From Lepas anatifera (taxonomy: Eukaryota > Arthropoda > Thecostraca > Lepadidae), in assembly GCA_034440635.1 (NCBI GenBank), contig JAOTON010001583.1:1426001-1490000 (forward strand): a stretch of 64,000 nt of DNA, written 5' to 3'. The notes below the pieces were generated by a model that searched no databases, had not been told where the DNA came from, and saw only the letters and a program-made list of their open reading frames with translations. Below, piece after piece: positions 43,954 through 55,123 of the stretch. The position numbers and the translations under genes were made by a program. Within the stretch, counting starts at the first letter, position 1. Every line of letters starts with the position of its first letter.

Positions 43954-46896
43954 ATGAATATTAAAACTGAAGCTGAGGAAGAAAACGAAACATGTCCGTA
44001 TGTTAAGGTTAATTTGAACACATTGCGACCCATCTCCAACTACTACGCTCAGTTGCGGCTGGCAGGTACGCTTCCGCCGCGCCTGCTGGTCCGACCGCGA
44101 CTGCAGCTTAGTCCTGCTCTCCTGCAGCGAGGGCTGCTGCAGTTCATAATCCGGATACCTCCAGCTCTGCTGACTCAGATACAGCCTTCAGTCTTTACTG
44201 GGATCCGCTCTGATCTGGTTGGTATCAACCCGAGGTTCGCACTGCCACAGGAGCTGCTGCCCCAGCTCTACAGCACGTACATTTCCGTCATCTCCGGCAA
44301 CGGCCGCGGCAGCTACTTGCTGGGTCTGAAGCCCCTGCAGCGGTACCAGCAGTTTGCTTCCACCCTGGGCGTGTACTTGGGTGACAATCTGAACGTGCTG
44401 TCCAATCGTCTACGGCAGCCGTCTCTGCTGCTGCAGGACTTCGCCGCCGCAGTAGACTCGCGCTTCATTCTGACCAACAGCGGCCTGGTGGTACAGGGAC
44501 AACGCGTTCCGGACGCTGCGGATGCATTCTTCGAGCGGCTGGAGGCCGATCACATTAACGCTGTCAACGAGGTTCTGAATGACATTTTCAATGTTCAACG
44601 GAGCATCGACCTGTCAGCGCTGCCCCAGCTGGGATATCCAGGACTGCTGGCTAGAAGTTTCTACCCAGGGTTGGACCCTGTTCAGACAGATATTGTCGCC
44701 CGATACCTGGTGAGTGGCCTTGCCCGACCTGCTGGGGCTAGAACACCAGGACTTGTCTCCGCCCTAGGAATTCTCCCATACTACGGCGGACTGCCGAGTG
44801 GTCTAGTGCCTGCCATTCGGGGTAGTAATCTGAGGTCGTTGCTCGGATCACTGCAAGAGCCCCTGCTGCGTCCCCTGCTTACCCCAAACATAATAAAAGC
44901 AGCTCTTCAGCCGAAGACTATAACCCAGATATTATTGGCTGCCTTCAACCAGGGTATAGTGCCCAGAACTACGACACAAGCTATAGAACTCTATCGCCTT
45001 GCTATCGCAGGAATGATGATTGAAAACAGAAAGCCAGAACAATTTTACAGACTTCTTACAAGCCGACTGGGCGCATTCCAGACTGCTCTCCGCGTTACTC
45101 TTCCTAACATCCGACCAGCAATTGTGCGACAGCAGATTCCGATTTACCCGATTAATACTCTTACCTCGATACAAGACGCGATTCTGCAGCGACTGGTCAC
45201 CGTACCAAGCGCGATCCTTCGCCTCGTACGAACTCAAGCTCCAGAAGTGACCACCACCACCACCACCGAAACCACCACAACCACCACCCCGGAGCCTCAG
45301 TTCCCAGCCATCACTATATCTGGCACCACCATACCGGGGGTTAACGCGGAGCAGATCTTCGCCATCTTGCAAGGGCTTCTACCTGGGTTCCCCGAGCCTC
45401 TTCTACAGCCAACCCTCCAGCTGTTCGCACCGTCCACACTGATCCCTGCAGCGGCATTGACCAACCCTGTGCAGTTGGTCCGTCTTGTGCGCAAGAAGCT
45501 CGTGCCAGTGGTGCAACCGATCATTACCGACGCCATCAGCGCTGCATCTATTCCAGGCTTTGTCCAGGACAGCGCCTTCACACTGCCAGCAGCTCGGCTG
45601 GCGTTCGGTTTGGAGTCTCTTGTTCTGGCAAGTCGCGGCTACACGGTCCTTCCGAAACCTCTCATCTCCAGCGTAGTCCCAGCTACTCTACGGGCCTACT
45701 ATGGCGTCAACAGCGCCTTCGCTCCAGCGAGCTTCTTGGACTACAGTCTGCAGTACTACCCGCAGCTTGTTGGTAGCGGTCTGCTGGCAGCTCCTCTCAC
45801 GTTCGGCTCCACCACGCTGAATCCGCTGCAGGTGACCTCTGTGCTCTCCGGCCTCCGAGGAGTCTACGGACCTTTCTCCTACCACGGGCTAGCCACTATA
45901 CTTGCTTCTAAAGAAGCCGGGAAGATTCTTGAAGGCGTAGACCTGAGGAGTACCGACGCTATTGCGAAAGCACTTACATTCGGTCTGACAAAGCCGTTGG
46001 TTACTGTTGCTCCTAATGTGATCAAGAGTATTGCAGAAATCTTGAAGCCAATTTCTAGCCGTCTTTTCGATCAAATCTACGCTGTTCAGGATCTCCAAGG
46101 TCTCCTCGGGTTCAGCTTGAACTACTTGCGTGTTCCTAGCTCCTTGGTGACGCCAGCGTTCCCTGACTTGTTCACGAGATCCGTGCAAAGGCTGGTGAAA
46201 ATTCAGCAGCCCCTCATTACTGGTGCCTCTTACAACCCCTTCATCCTGGACCAGGATGTGAATCTAATCGTGGATGAGCTGGTAGAGGGCCGATTGGCGC
46301 CCGAGCTCGACGTGAAACTTCCTACCGGGGCGTTAGCGCTGACGCCCCAGCTGCTCATCCCCTTCAACACACAACTGGTGAAGGCGACAGGGCTGAGACT
46401 GTTGCCCACATTCACCAGTCAGATTCTCACCAACTACTTCACAACGTCTCCAGAGCTGCGACAGGTGGCGCCCTCTAATGCACTCGCCCAGTTCATCAGC
46501 TACATCAGAAACCGACCGTACGTGCATGGGTTCTCCTTCCACCTCAAGGGACCAGAGTACGCACAGGTGACGCAGGCCCTGGTCAAAACGCACCGCCTGC
46601 CGGCCATATTCACCACGTATCCCGCCCGATTGCAGAACTACATCTACGACAGCCTCTTCGGCTCTTACGCCTTATCAACGCTCAGCCACTTCAGCCGGTA
46701 CCACCTCCAGTCGGCGCTCACTCACGGTGTCCTCTTCAACAGCTTCGTCAACAACATCGCTCCCTCCTTCTTCAAGCACAGGCTGACCAACATCGTCGAT
46801 CTGTACCAGGCAGCGCCCGATTACTTCCAGCTCTGCAGAAGCAACTACCGAGTTCTGCAGACCCAGTATGCGAAGGGCTCCAGGCTCGTCTACTAA
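43954..46896 (+). CDS. Long Leu/Pro-rich protein, cement-protein-like
   Basis: One uninterrupted frame of 980 codons. The product is rich in Leu, Pro, Ala, Ser and Arg, has few charged stretches and only two Cys (about residue 19 and near the C-terminus). It contains a Thr-rich linker at about residues 431-446 (TTTTTTETTTTTTPEP) dividing two large halves. Short motifs such as LLxP, LPxxL and AxxxP recur, but no enzyme domain is seen. Size, hydrophobicity, basic character and the structural-protein look resemble the insoluble 100 kDa cement protein of barnacles, which bonds the shell base to surfaces. That is recall, not a search. The Met used here is not followed by a signal peptide, so a short upstream exon with a secretion signal may be spliced in, for example to an acceptor near 44050. 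Its 3' half is duplicated at 62641-64000. Confidence 0.75.
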   Translation: MNIKTEAEEENETCPYVKVNLNTLRPISNYYAQLRLAGTLPPRLLVRPRLQLSPALLQRGLLQFIIRIPPALLTQIQPSVFTGIRSDLVGINPRFALPQELLPQLYSTYISVISGNGRGSYLLGLKPLQRYQQFASTLGVYLGDNLNVLSNRLRQPSLLLQDFAAAVDSRFILTNSGLVVQGQRVPDAADAFFERLEADHINAVNEVLNDIFNVQRSIDLSALPQLGYPGLLARSFYPGLDPVQTDIVARYLVSGLARPAGARTPGLVSALGILPYYGGLPSGLVPAIRGSNLRSLLGSLQEPLLRPLLTPNIIKAALQPKTITQILLAAFNQGIVPRTTTQAIELYRLAIAGMMIENRKPEQFYRLLTSRLGAFQTALRVTLPNIRPAIVRQQIPIYPINTLTSIQDAILQRLVTVPSAILRLVRTQAPEVTTTTTTETTTTTTPEPQFPAITISGTTIPGVNAEQIFAILQGLLPGFPEPLLQPTLQLFAPSTLIPAAALTNPVQLVRLVRKKLVPVVQPIITDAISAASIPGFVQDSAFTLPAARLAFGLESLVLASRGYTVLPKPLISSVVPATLRAYYGVNSAFAPASFLDYSLQYYPQLVGSGLLAAPLTFGSTTLNPLQVTSVLSGLRGVYGPFSYHGLATILASKEAGKILEGVDLRSTDAIAKALTFGLTKPLVTVAPNVIKSIAEILKPISSRLFDQIYAVQDLQGLLGFSLNYLRVPSSLVTPAFPDLFTRSVQRLVKIQQPLITGASYNPFILDQDVNLIVDELVEGRLAPELDVKLPTGALALTPQLLIPFNTQLVKATGLRLLPTFTSQILTNYFTTSPELRQVAPSNALAQFISYIRNRPYVHGFSFHLKGPEYAQVTQALVKTHRLPAIFTTYPARLQNYIYDSLFGSYALSTLSHFSRYHLQSALTHGVLFNSFVNNIAPSFFKHRLTNIVDLYQAAPDYFQLCRSNYRVLQTQYAKGSRLVY

Positions 46897-48117
46897 ACAG
46901 GCGATCTTGTCACCGAACTTCCCGCATGATGTGAGTATTCTGAACGTGCTGGAGGTATGGCATGCACATACACTGTGTAAAATGTCTGACATTGCTCCAT
47001 AAGCATTGTGGATTCAGATGCATAGGCGCATCATCCGAATCTTACACCCGATACAGCCTTCCTTACAACTCAGTACATTGGTACATTTCAAGTCCGGATA
47101 AGATTTGTGCAGCTCAGCGTGGACTCTGAAGTGCTTCTGTGGCATGATAAAAATAGCCATTACATGCGAATTTTCAGACTCGCCGAGTGTGCACTCTATA
47201 ATCATCCAATCACTCATACTAATCGCGGCAACATTTCGAGCCGTTATTTAGAGTAGAATGAACTGGATAAACTGTGAGCCATCAGCTTTTCTTTCAGAAA
47301 TATGTTTGTTTTATTACATCAGGGGAGGTAACTAAGCATTGGCACAAACTTCAATGTGGATTTGTTATTTTGTATTTATAGGTATAGACACAAAACGTTG
47401 GACGCCACGAGACATGCACTTGATACATTACCAGTGAGGCTGGCTTCCACATCGTGAAGAGCGGGGTAGCACAAGATGACCCCCGCGTGAGCTTCAACGG
47501 AACTGGACATTTTACCAGGGCACCTGCAGCTTACGCATACTATCAATTCCAAAAACGTAGCTATAAGGAGAATCAATTGAGGCTCAAACATTTGTGCGAG
47601 TATTTAGTTGCCACCGGATATTTGACCTCATATGACCGGTGTGCAGAATCGCAACTGGTCTGATATCAGAAGTGTTGAATTGTGTAAAACAGTTTGGAGT
47701 TCAGAGCAGGTTTTGTGCAAGTGTTTTTGAGAGCACGAACAGTACGAATGTGCTTGTTTTTACATATGTGCATTTTGTGGTTGTGACCGTTATCGACTTC
47801 CTGTTTTTTTTTCAGGTCGACAATACACCGAACCGGAGACGAGATAGATTCTTGGCGGGCCTGAGGCCCATCATGTTGACCAGTGAATGAGTATAACTGA
47901 AGTGTCGTCCGTCTGTGTGCCGAGGTGATCCCTGGTGAGATGTTGGCAGCAGCACCAGCACCACCTGCCTGCAGGCGCTTGGAACGTCCTCGTCCGTCCG
48001 CCTGCACGCTGATGTTGCCGCCGAACAAGGTGTTCACTAGCAGCGATCCCATGGATTTTCATATTTACCACTCGTGTGCCAGCATGAAAACCGCGCATCT
48101 GTCTTCTCCGCTGTATC

Positions 48118-48123
48118 AATAAA
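48118..48123 (+). terminator. Possible polyadenylation signal AATAAA
   Basis: It lies 1.2 kb after the stop codon of the long gene, downstream of a splice-acceptor-like tract. It could end a transcript of that gene or of an unseen small gene. Confidence 0.3.
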
Positions 48124-48281
48124 GAACTCGCACTGAATGTGTTTGTTGCCATTTCGAATGTTCGAGTGCTTATCGCATACATTTTATGCATTTTTTCGAG
48201 ATAGTCCAGAGGATCTTTCTAATCAGCTCGTCACACAACAGATTAGTTGGGACAATTCACATTTTAACCATAAATTATATC

Positions 48282-48353
48282 GGAGACGCGTCACTAAGTG
48301 GTAGAGCATCTGCCTCCAGAGCCACAGGCCCTGGGTTTTAGGCACAGCGGCTG
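48282..48353 (+). pseudogene. tRNA-like sequence
   Basis: AGTGGTAGAGCATCTGCC is a good A-box/D-arm, but the B-box position reads GGGTTTTAGGC rather than GGTTCGANTCC, and the anticodon arm does not pair well. It is a decayed tRNA or SINE head. Mirrored at about 61188-61259. Confidence 0.5.
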
Positions 48354-49681
48354 TTCTTTTTAAGTACAGCGTTATCACCAAAAACGATCGCAAGAATATT
48401 CAGGATCGTTTAAGTGTACTTTCCTGAAGATGAAAAACATCCCTCCAAAGCATTTCCTGTAACCGAAAGAAGTACAGCCATACTTAAATGTTGGGGATTG
48501 CACTCAGAAAACTCTCACAATCCAAAAAAAACATTATCTTAGAAATCACTGAAAGACTGCACATCTAACGATATGTTATGAAAATCGCGTCAGGTTATTT
48601 CTGTTGTTCAGTTTTTGTTTTACTTTTCGCGTTGAATTACGTTAAAATGACTGTGGCACCCTGGTGCAATTCCAGATGCGGGGATTTTAGGGGCAATCAA
48701 TGCTGGAACTTGTTGAAAAAAACATTGCTCGACCTTGTCTTAGGCGAAAAATGGTTCATAAGCCTATTTTTTTTGTTTTCCCTCTGTAGTCGGCCGCCGC
48801 TCCGACGTCCGAAAGAAGTCTACTCCCCTCAGTGGTTTATTGGTGATAACGCCCGACAGGCACAAAGGCCCCTGGTACTCACGTTGAGGTGGTTAACTTG
48901 CGGAAACAACCACGCGTCACACTCTGTCGATGAGGGCCATTACGCGCCGATGACGGCCAGGTTAAACAGGCGCCGATGACGGCCGAGCAAATGCCGATAA
49001 CGGCCCAGTAACACAGAAGGCTTCTGGATGACCCTACTGGTATAAACCCTATATTAAAGTATAATCAGTCGACAATTCGAGTTCAAGTTCAAAATACGTT
49101 AAATAATTAGTTCAAAATACTGTTCATAGGTGTGTTTCAGTCAAATATTATCACATGTTTAAACCGCTGACGAAAATCCGTACCTACGATCACTCCTCGC
49201 TACGGCCACGGTTCTGTATGACCGGGACTGGCAGCGAGCCCTATCTCAGGGCACTCGAGATCGGGCCCGACATCACGTGGGGTGGCCTGTACATGCAGAC
49301 AAAAAGGCAAGCCGCTAATACACCGCAGTTTAAGCGTAACCAAGACCAAAATGGCATAGAACGCACATACGATTTGAGAAAGATATCATCGAGTTAAATT
49401 GAAACCAGATTTCAGGCGAACAATCAGCCAAATATATTACTACTCACGGTCAGAAGCGACACGTGGGCTCTCGTTCACGGTTTAGCCAGAAAGAAAATCC
49501 TGAGCCAGAAAGGCACCGACGACGACCACGCGTCTGCCGCTATCCACGTCCGAAAATCGTCAACTTCCCGTCACAATCCCTATCTATCCGATCAAAAAAC
49601 GTATTCAATATTCAAGAAATTAACACTTTCGGCATTCAATCCGCAGTTTATACCATTTTCATACCCCCGATCTGGGAACTA

Positions 49682-49692
49682 CCTTTTATAAG
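49682..49692 (-). promoter_or_regulatory. Possible TATA box
   Basis: On the minus strand the sequence is CTTATAAAAGG, a strong TATA match. No gene can be assigned to it. The mirror copy is at 59848-59858 on the plus strand. Confidence 0.25.
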
Positions 49693-50688
49693 CACTAACA
49701 CTCGATGGTTCGGTGCTAATTGCGCAGTTCCCAAACTGCGAACACTCGCGATGCCAGATTGTTGCTCTGCACGGTTGCCACTCCAGTGAAGACCTAACTA
49801 ATACTCTAAATCCAGCACCGCCGCCAACATCGCACAACCAGTCGCTCCTACCGCGGTAGTCAGCATACGTTGAAGGTGGCGCTAGCGTTGGGCACCCGTC
49901 CCAGCGCAACCGCCCCAGATAGGTGACCGCCGCGCCTTACACCCTCTGTTAGCAATAAAAAGTCTCCAAATTAGCAAGGCGTCAATTCGGGGTATGAGCT
50001 GGTAACACTGTGACAGATTGAACCTGTTTGGTTTGCGCCAGAAATGAATACTACAAAACGTGAAGCGTTTTTAGCTAAAATAAGTCACCATTAGGAAGCT
50101 AAGTGATATTGATCGATTTCTCCTCATTTTCTTGATAAACTAGCAGATATCTCACGTTTCAAACTAGTGAATAAAGCAAATTATATGCATTTACAATAAC
50201 AAGCTACTTTAGATATGGACGTAGTTTGAAACAAAAACAGAGGCGTAAAAACATTGGAGAGTTAGTGGGGACATGGCCCCCGATGTACTGCTCATCCCTT
50301 CTCCTAAGGGGGACAACATATATTTTTAGAATGTCCAGCTGTCTTGTCAAACATTTCTGATCTGTCACCTGTTATATAGCCAAAGTATAAAAAATTTCCC
50401 CCTGAACGTGCCTGGCAACGATAATCTGTTCTCTCCGAATCCAGCAGCATCGCAATTTCTCCCATATTCTCTAATATGCAGTCAATAACACCTAAAACCG
50501 TGTAGCTCAATCATTATTTACGGCCAAAAATATATTAGAACTGATATAGAACTAGCATAACTAGTTTTTGAAACGTAAACATTACAGTGATATGTGAAAG
50601 ATGGGAACATGGGTGACATTCATTCAGGTGGAGCAAAACGGTGCTATAAATACAAACTTTCCCTAGTTTCGGATAAATCGTAGCAGCC

Positions 50689-51537
50689 TTAACACGCGCA
50701 TTGACGGGGGTCTGAGCCACCTTCGCATTGACGGGGGCGGGTACCCGCCCCCCCTAAGATCTCGAGAACCACGGTAGGTAGCGAAAAACGGTAAACGGCA
50801 TTGGGCTGCCCATCCACTTCTCCATCGAAAACATTTGAACTATTTTTTTGTCAGGTCACATTTAAGGTCACGAGAGGTCAAAACATGCCCGTCATAGGGA
50901 TAACATGTAAAATTCAGTTTTTCGGGCATTACATCTGAACAAGTTAAGATAGAGCAAAACGACTTGAACTATATGAATCGTCTTAGCAAGCCGAATCGAA
51001 TGATATATAATTTGACCTTGCTAGGTCAAATCAAGGATTTGACCTGACATGAGGTCAGGTCAGGGTCAAATTATATAAAATGCATATCATTAGAACTGCA
51101 AAGCCCAGGCGAGTCTAATGCAGCTCAAATAAATGCTCTATCACCATCCGTTACTGAGTTATTCCGTAAAAACTATTTTTCCCATGTATTTCCTATGGAG
51201 AGGTCATGCCTCGTACCTGACCTTAGGTCATCGATATTAAAAATACCGGAACATATGTTAGAGAACTCGGTGGGGCCATTATGTGATATAAGTTTCAATC
51301 GGATAAGTTCACCCTGCTCCGACTTATGCTATCTTAAACTTTTTTTGAGGTCAGGTCACTTGACCTGTACTGGTGACCTGACCTGAGATGACCTAACCTT
51401 AAAATTTTCACAGAAGTTGTAAAAATGATGAGGGAAAAGGTATACCAAGTACGGCGGCGCTACGCGCCGCCGTTTTTCTGCTATCTCCGAAAAACCCGAG
51501 GGGGGCGGGTACCCGCCCCCGTCAATGCGCGTGTTAA
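50689..51537. mobile_element. TTAA hairpin element, family A, left-arm copy
   Basis: A complete copy runs between TTAA 50689-50692 and 51534-51537, with family A termini, AGGTCA arrays (palindromic pair at about 51038-51070) and the GC palindrome at about 51452-51470. Its right TTAA is shared with the piggyBac-like element. Confidence 0.9.
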
Positions 51538-51999
51538 CCCATTAAGGACCAAGGCATAAGGAGGCATCCGATTTGGACGAAAATTACATCGTATGACCCA
51601 TGGTGCCTAAGAAATGCACCTGTGAAGTTTCAAACAATTATTTTGACTTTTAATATGTTTTTTTGCATGGCAACATTTGTTGCCAACGGTCCTTTCACGA
51701 ACCCATATTTAGACTTTTACACGCATTTTCTTCTTCCACCCTGATTAACCCCATATTTGGATCGAGTGGGGGCAAAGGGGGACACGTACTACCCTGATCG
51801 ACCCTTAGTACTCCCGAAAGTCAACAGCGCCTCCTTAAAAGTCAGTGGCACCTCCTGAAATGACACTTTCCATCGCCCCCCACTCCCAGCAAGCTAGAAT
51901 TGGCTCTTTGTGATAGGATTTGGCGTCCCAGGACGGGTTTTGGAGTACACTGGAACGTGTTTGTCACAAAAAATTGGCGTCACCGGCTGTAGATGTCAC

Positions 52000-52288
52000 C
52001 AGGGGCGGACGTAGAACCGAGTTTGGGGGGCAGAACCCATGCCTGCCTCTCCTCCTGGGGGGGTGTTGGGACGTGTGGTTTGGGTGCTCGACAGATCTAG
52101 TATAAGCTGCCTCTCTAAGTACATGATCGTTCTCCTGGGGCAACCGAATATTTTTTGCTCGACAGACCTAGTGAAAACACCTTTTTCAAAAAATTTCTTC
52201 GGTTTTTCGGGGCGGCCAAAAGATAGTTTGGCCCCCTCCAGCGCTTTTGGGGGGCATGGTCGGATTATCCCCCTTGCGTCCGCCAATG
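52000..52288. mobile_element. hAT-like MITE
   Basis: It begins CAGGGGCGGACG and ends CGTCCGCCAATG. The flanks GATGTCAC and GGCGTCAC agree at six of eight bases, fitting a hAT 8 bp duplication. It lies inside the piggyBac-like element. The mirror copy is at 57250-57538. Confidence 0.65.
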
Positions 52289-53612
52289 GGCGTCACCACC
52301 CTCCCCCAAATCGGGGACCCTGGATCCGACTATGATCCACGCTATTCTTAAAAGGATAAGGTTTTATGCTCCTAAAAAAGAGCATAAAACATGTTCGCTT
52401 ATCGACACATATATTTCCGAATAGAGCTTGTATGTCTGGGGTCTCGGATGAAGATCCAACCTGGCTTGCACACGATGCATCTGGCATGCGATGCCTGCCT
52501 TCTTCGCTGCATACCCAGTGTGTGATGCGTGCCTACTTGGTTGTACGTGTGTGGTACCCTTTCATGCACTCAGCGTGTACTGCCACTTCGCACTTCTCGC
52601 AACTCATGTTAGTGCGCCCATCACAGACCTTGCACCTGTGAAATCTGCTCGTCAGCTTCTTCGGCCAGTGATTCAATCCATCGAACCACATCTCTGGTGG
52701 CTATTGAGTCAGACCAGTGTATTTGACGGGAGGTCGAGGCACTGTGTTGACCTTGCTGAGCACCTTGATAAGCTCCCTGAGGAAGTCTTCAGCTGGCGCC
52801 AGAGCAGCCAGGTGTTGGTTCGTGCCGCATCCACCTCGCCACTGAAAGAGGGGCCACCACCACTTCTTCCCTCTGATGCTGCTCCGTACGTGGCGACACT
52901 CTGATCAAAGAGGTCCACGCCCCTCCCCCCATGTTCTTATTGTACATGTACACTGGAGCTGGCATAACGACATGCACTCTATCTCCCTCCTTCTTCACAT
53001 ATCGGCTTGCTGAGTAGCTTGGCTGAAGCGGGATGAAGTTGGTGGCCACGATGACCATCCTGTTGTCATTCCACCTGAGAACGAGGTTGTTGCTGCCGGA
53101 TGTCCACTCAGTCACACCTCGCTTCTTTTTTCAAACAACTTCTTGCCTGAGAGAGGAGAACCTCTCAAGCGGTTTTCCTTGACCGTCCTGCATCCAACGA
53201 TGTCCCTCCGAGACAGCTCGTCCAAGAGTTCAAGCAACGTAAAGAAGTTTTCGAAGTAGACTGCCCCACCAGACACTCCACACTTGTCCAGGAGGCCTAT
53301 AACCATGTCGTAGCCCTGACCCTGGCCTGTCTCTGGTAGATCTGTGCTGGCTCCACAGTATGGTTCGGCATGGTACATTTAGTCACTGGAGGATGCTAAG
53401 CACCACAACTTGTAGCCAAACCTTACTGGTTTTCCCATGATAAACTGCTTTTTTTGTACCATGTCGTCCACAGTAGGGTATCATCGACTCGTCGACGCAC
53501 AGGCTGCTCGTGTGGTTCAACGACTTGAAGACTCGGTTTAGCATCTCAAAGAATGGCCGAACTTTGTAATAAGGATCCTTACCTATGAGTTTTGTGTTGT
53601 CGGACAGGTATG

Positions 53613-53880
53613 TATGTATGTATTTTATTTCTTATTCATACACACAAAAGAGCACAACAATGTAAGGCAGGATTGGCGCAGAAGCACAAAGCTTAAATCG
53701 TGGCGCCTCTCCTGCAATTGGGTTTACATGATGCTACACAATATGGGTACCAATATACACAAATACACAAATTACCACTGGAAATACCCGCCGCCTCGGG
53801 TCTTTTAAAGTCCCGCGTCACGCGCTCACCCAACGTCAGCCTACAGCCGCGCCGCAGCCCGCCCGCCCGTTGTTCAACTT
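53613..53880 (-). mobile_element. Retroposon fragment with (TACA)n tail
   Basis: It interrupts the transposase remnant. On the minus strand it ends in AAGAAATAAAATACATACAT, a simple tail of the type found at the 3' ends of SINEs and LINEs. The left border is unclear. Confidence 0.4.
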
Positions 53881-54024
53881 CAGGCAAGGTGGATGTTGCG
53901 GAGAATATCCATGAGCTCCTTGACCAACCTCGAGGAAACATCATCTGGGCGTGAAAACCACATGAATGTTGTCTATTCTGATAGTTTCCCTTTTCATGTC
54001 TGAATCATCGTCTAAGATGTCTGC

Positions 54025-54211
54025 GGGGATGAAGTGGCCTAGTCAATAGTGCCCTTGTCTTCTAAGCCACTGGTTCCGGGTTCAAGTCCCGGCGGAGCCT
54101 CTGAATAAGTCGATCTGATCCCCAAAATCCCTTCCAACAGGGTGAGCGTTGGCGAAGCCGGATGACCATGGCAGTTGGTGCGTCGTTAAACCCCAACAAT
54201 TATTATTATAT
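54025..54211 (+). mobile_element. tRNA-derived SINE
   Basis: It has a tRNA-like head with A-box GTGGCCTAGTCAATAG and B-box GGGTTCAAGTCCCGG, a conserved-looking body ending GGTGCGTCGTTAAACCCCAA, and an (ATT)n tail. The flanks TCTAAGATGTCTGC (54011-54024) and TCTAAGATGTCCGC (54212-54225) are a 14 bp target duplication with one difference. It lies within the piggyBac-type transposase remnant. Confidence 0.9.
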
Positions 54212-54674
54212 TCTAAGATGTCCGCAATCTGGTTAGCTGTAAGTCTGCAACAAAGGCATATTCGTGGTGGTTTACGGACCGTTGGTCACAATTGTTGCCA
54301 ACCAATTTTTTCAGGAATCACAGACAAGTATTTAAAACCGAAAAACTACTGTTTTGCACATGGAAATCAGTAAGGAGGTTATTTTTTATATATTTAGGCA
54401 AAAAACATTATTGTTTGAATAAAAATAGAGCGAAACATACTCTTTTAGCAGGCCAGGACGCGGAGCTTCGTTTGACCTGGCCGCCATGGTGTCGGAAAGG
54501 GTGTGTGGCAGCCGCTGCAGCGCTGCCCTGACTTAAAATACAAAATATTTTGGAAGAAAAAAGGAAAAGGAAGCAAATGCAAGCACAACCGGTTCGACAT
54601 GAACAGTTTAATTTTATTTATTTCGTGGATTATTTCCTGGCAATATTTGTTACCAACGGTCCTTAATGGGATAA

Positions 54675-55123
54675 AAACATACCTGGTGAGGTGGCCACTT
54701 GTGGGATATTTTTTATGATTACCTGGTGTTGAAACGTGTACATTTGCACAACCATAACCGAGAGACTCTTAGATAAGATAACAGTTTGATATCTGAATAG
54801 TTTGTTCCTACTTAGTTTGAAGTGCATCGTTAAAAAAACATATCAGCAAAGACTAAGCAAAACAACGATAAAAGCCTAGAAATCAATTAAGATTGCTATA
54901 CAGGTAATATTAGTACTTCATCACGCTAGATAGTTATGCCGGAACCTTTAACGACACCTCAAAGGTTTTTTTCTGGCAAAGGCAAAGCGATTTTAACATG
55001 CACAAGGTACAGCGAAATACTTTAGGATCCATGTTTTAACTCATAAACATCGCTTCCAATGAAAAGTTCAAATTAGTTTCTCAAAAACGTAGGCAGTACG
55101 AAAGTGGACTACTATCGGGGGCC
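54675..55123. other. 3' flank of the peroxidase gene
   Basis: AT-rich sequence between the piggyBac-like element and the peroxidase stop codon. It probably includes the 3' untranslated region of the minus-strand gene. Confidence 0.4.

Larger units (their letters stand above)
46897..50688. other. Region downstream of the long gene
   Basis: No further convincing gene. A polypyrimidine tract with acceptor (TTTTTTTTTCAG, near 47806-47817) is followed 300 bases later by AATAAA (48118-48123), so a small terminal exon is possible. Short frames on both strands lack domains. The same layout is mirrored in the right arm (58852-62640). Confidence 0.4.
45537..52318 (+). repeat. Left arm of a large inverted duplication
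   Basis: The arm matches the reverse complement of 57220-64000 almost base for base (paired coordinates sum to about 109538-109540). Its left limit is unknown because the window ends at the partner of 45537. It holds the gene's last 450 codons, its downstream region, a family A TTAA element and the first 780 bases of the piggyBac-like element. The differences I noticed are mostly homopolymer lengths plus scattered substitutions. Confidence 0.95.
52527..54290 (-). pseudogene. piggyBac-type transposase pseudogene
   Basis: Minus-strand blocks in order: an acidic N-terminal segment (NQIADIL and DDDSDMKRETIRID, split by the SINE), DPYYKVRPFFEMLNRVF, and LCVDESMIPYCGRHG with the first catalytic Asp. 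Then come KLWCLASSSD, YHAEPYCGAST, GGAVYFENFF (second acidic position, normally Asp), WNDNRMVIVATNF (third Asp) and YNKNMGGG plus DLFDQ. A C-terminal Cys/His-rich zinc motif follows (CKVCDG, CEKCEVAVHAEC). Frame changes near 53450, 53110 and 52870, a stop at about 53380 and the Glu at the second acidic site show that it is not functional. The family cuts and pastes DNA at TTAA. Confidence 0.85.
51534..54674 (-). mobile_element. piggyBac-like transposon with dead transposase
   Basis: TTAA followed by CCCATTAAGGACC (51538-51550) faces GGTCCTTAATGGG (54658-54670), which is followed by ATAA, a probable decayed TTAA. A subterminal TGGCAACATTTGTTGCCAACGG-like block is present at both ends (about 51669 and 54639). 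TTAA targets and CCC termini are piggyBac hallmarks, and the minus-strand coding remnant is piggyBac-type. It carries a hAT-like MITE (52000-52288), a SINE (54025-54211) and another retroposon piece near 53615-53880. Confidence 0.85.

Noticed and set aside
48282..48353. Functional tRNA gene
   Set aside because: The B-box is degenerate and the anticodon arm does not pair; kept as a tRNA-like pseudogene.
51996..52286. Open frame of 96 codons across the left-arm MITE
   Set aside because: It lies wholly in a non-coding MITE, is open on both strands and recurs unchanged in the mirror copy.
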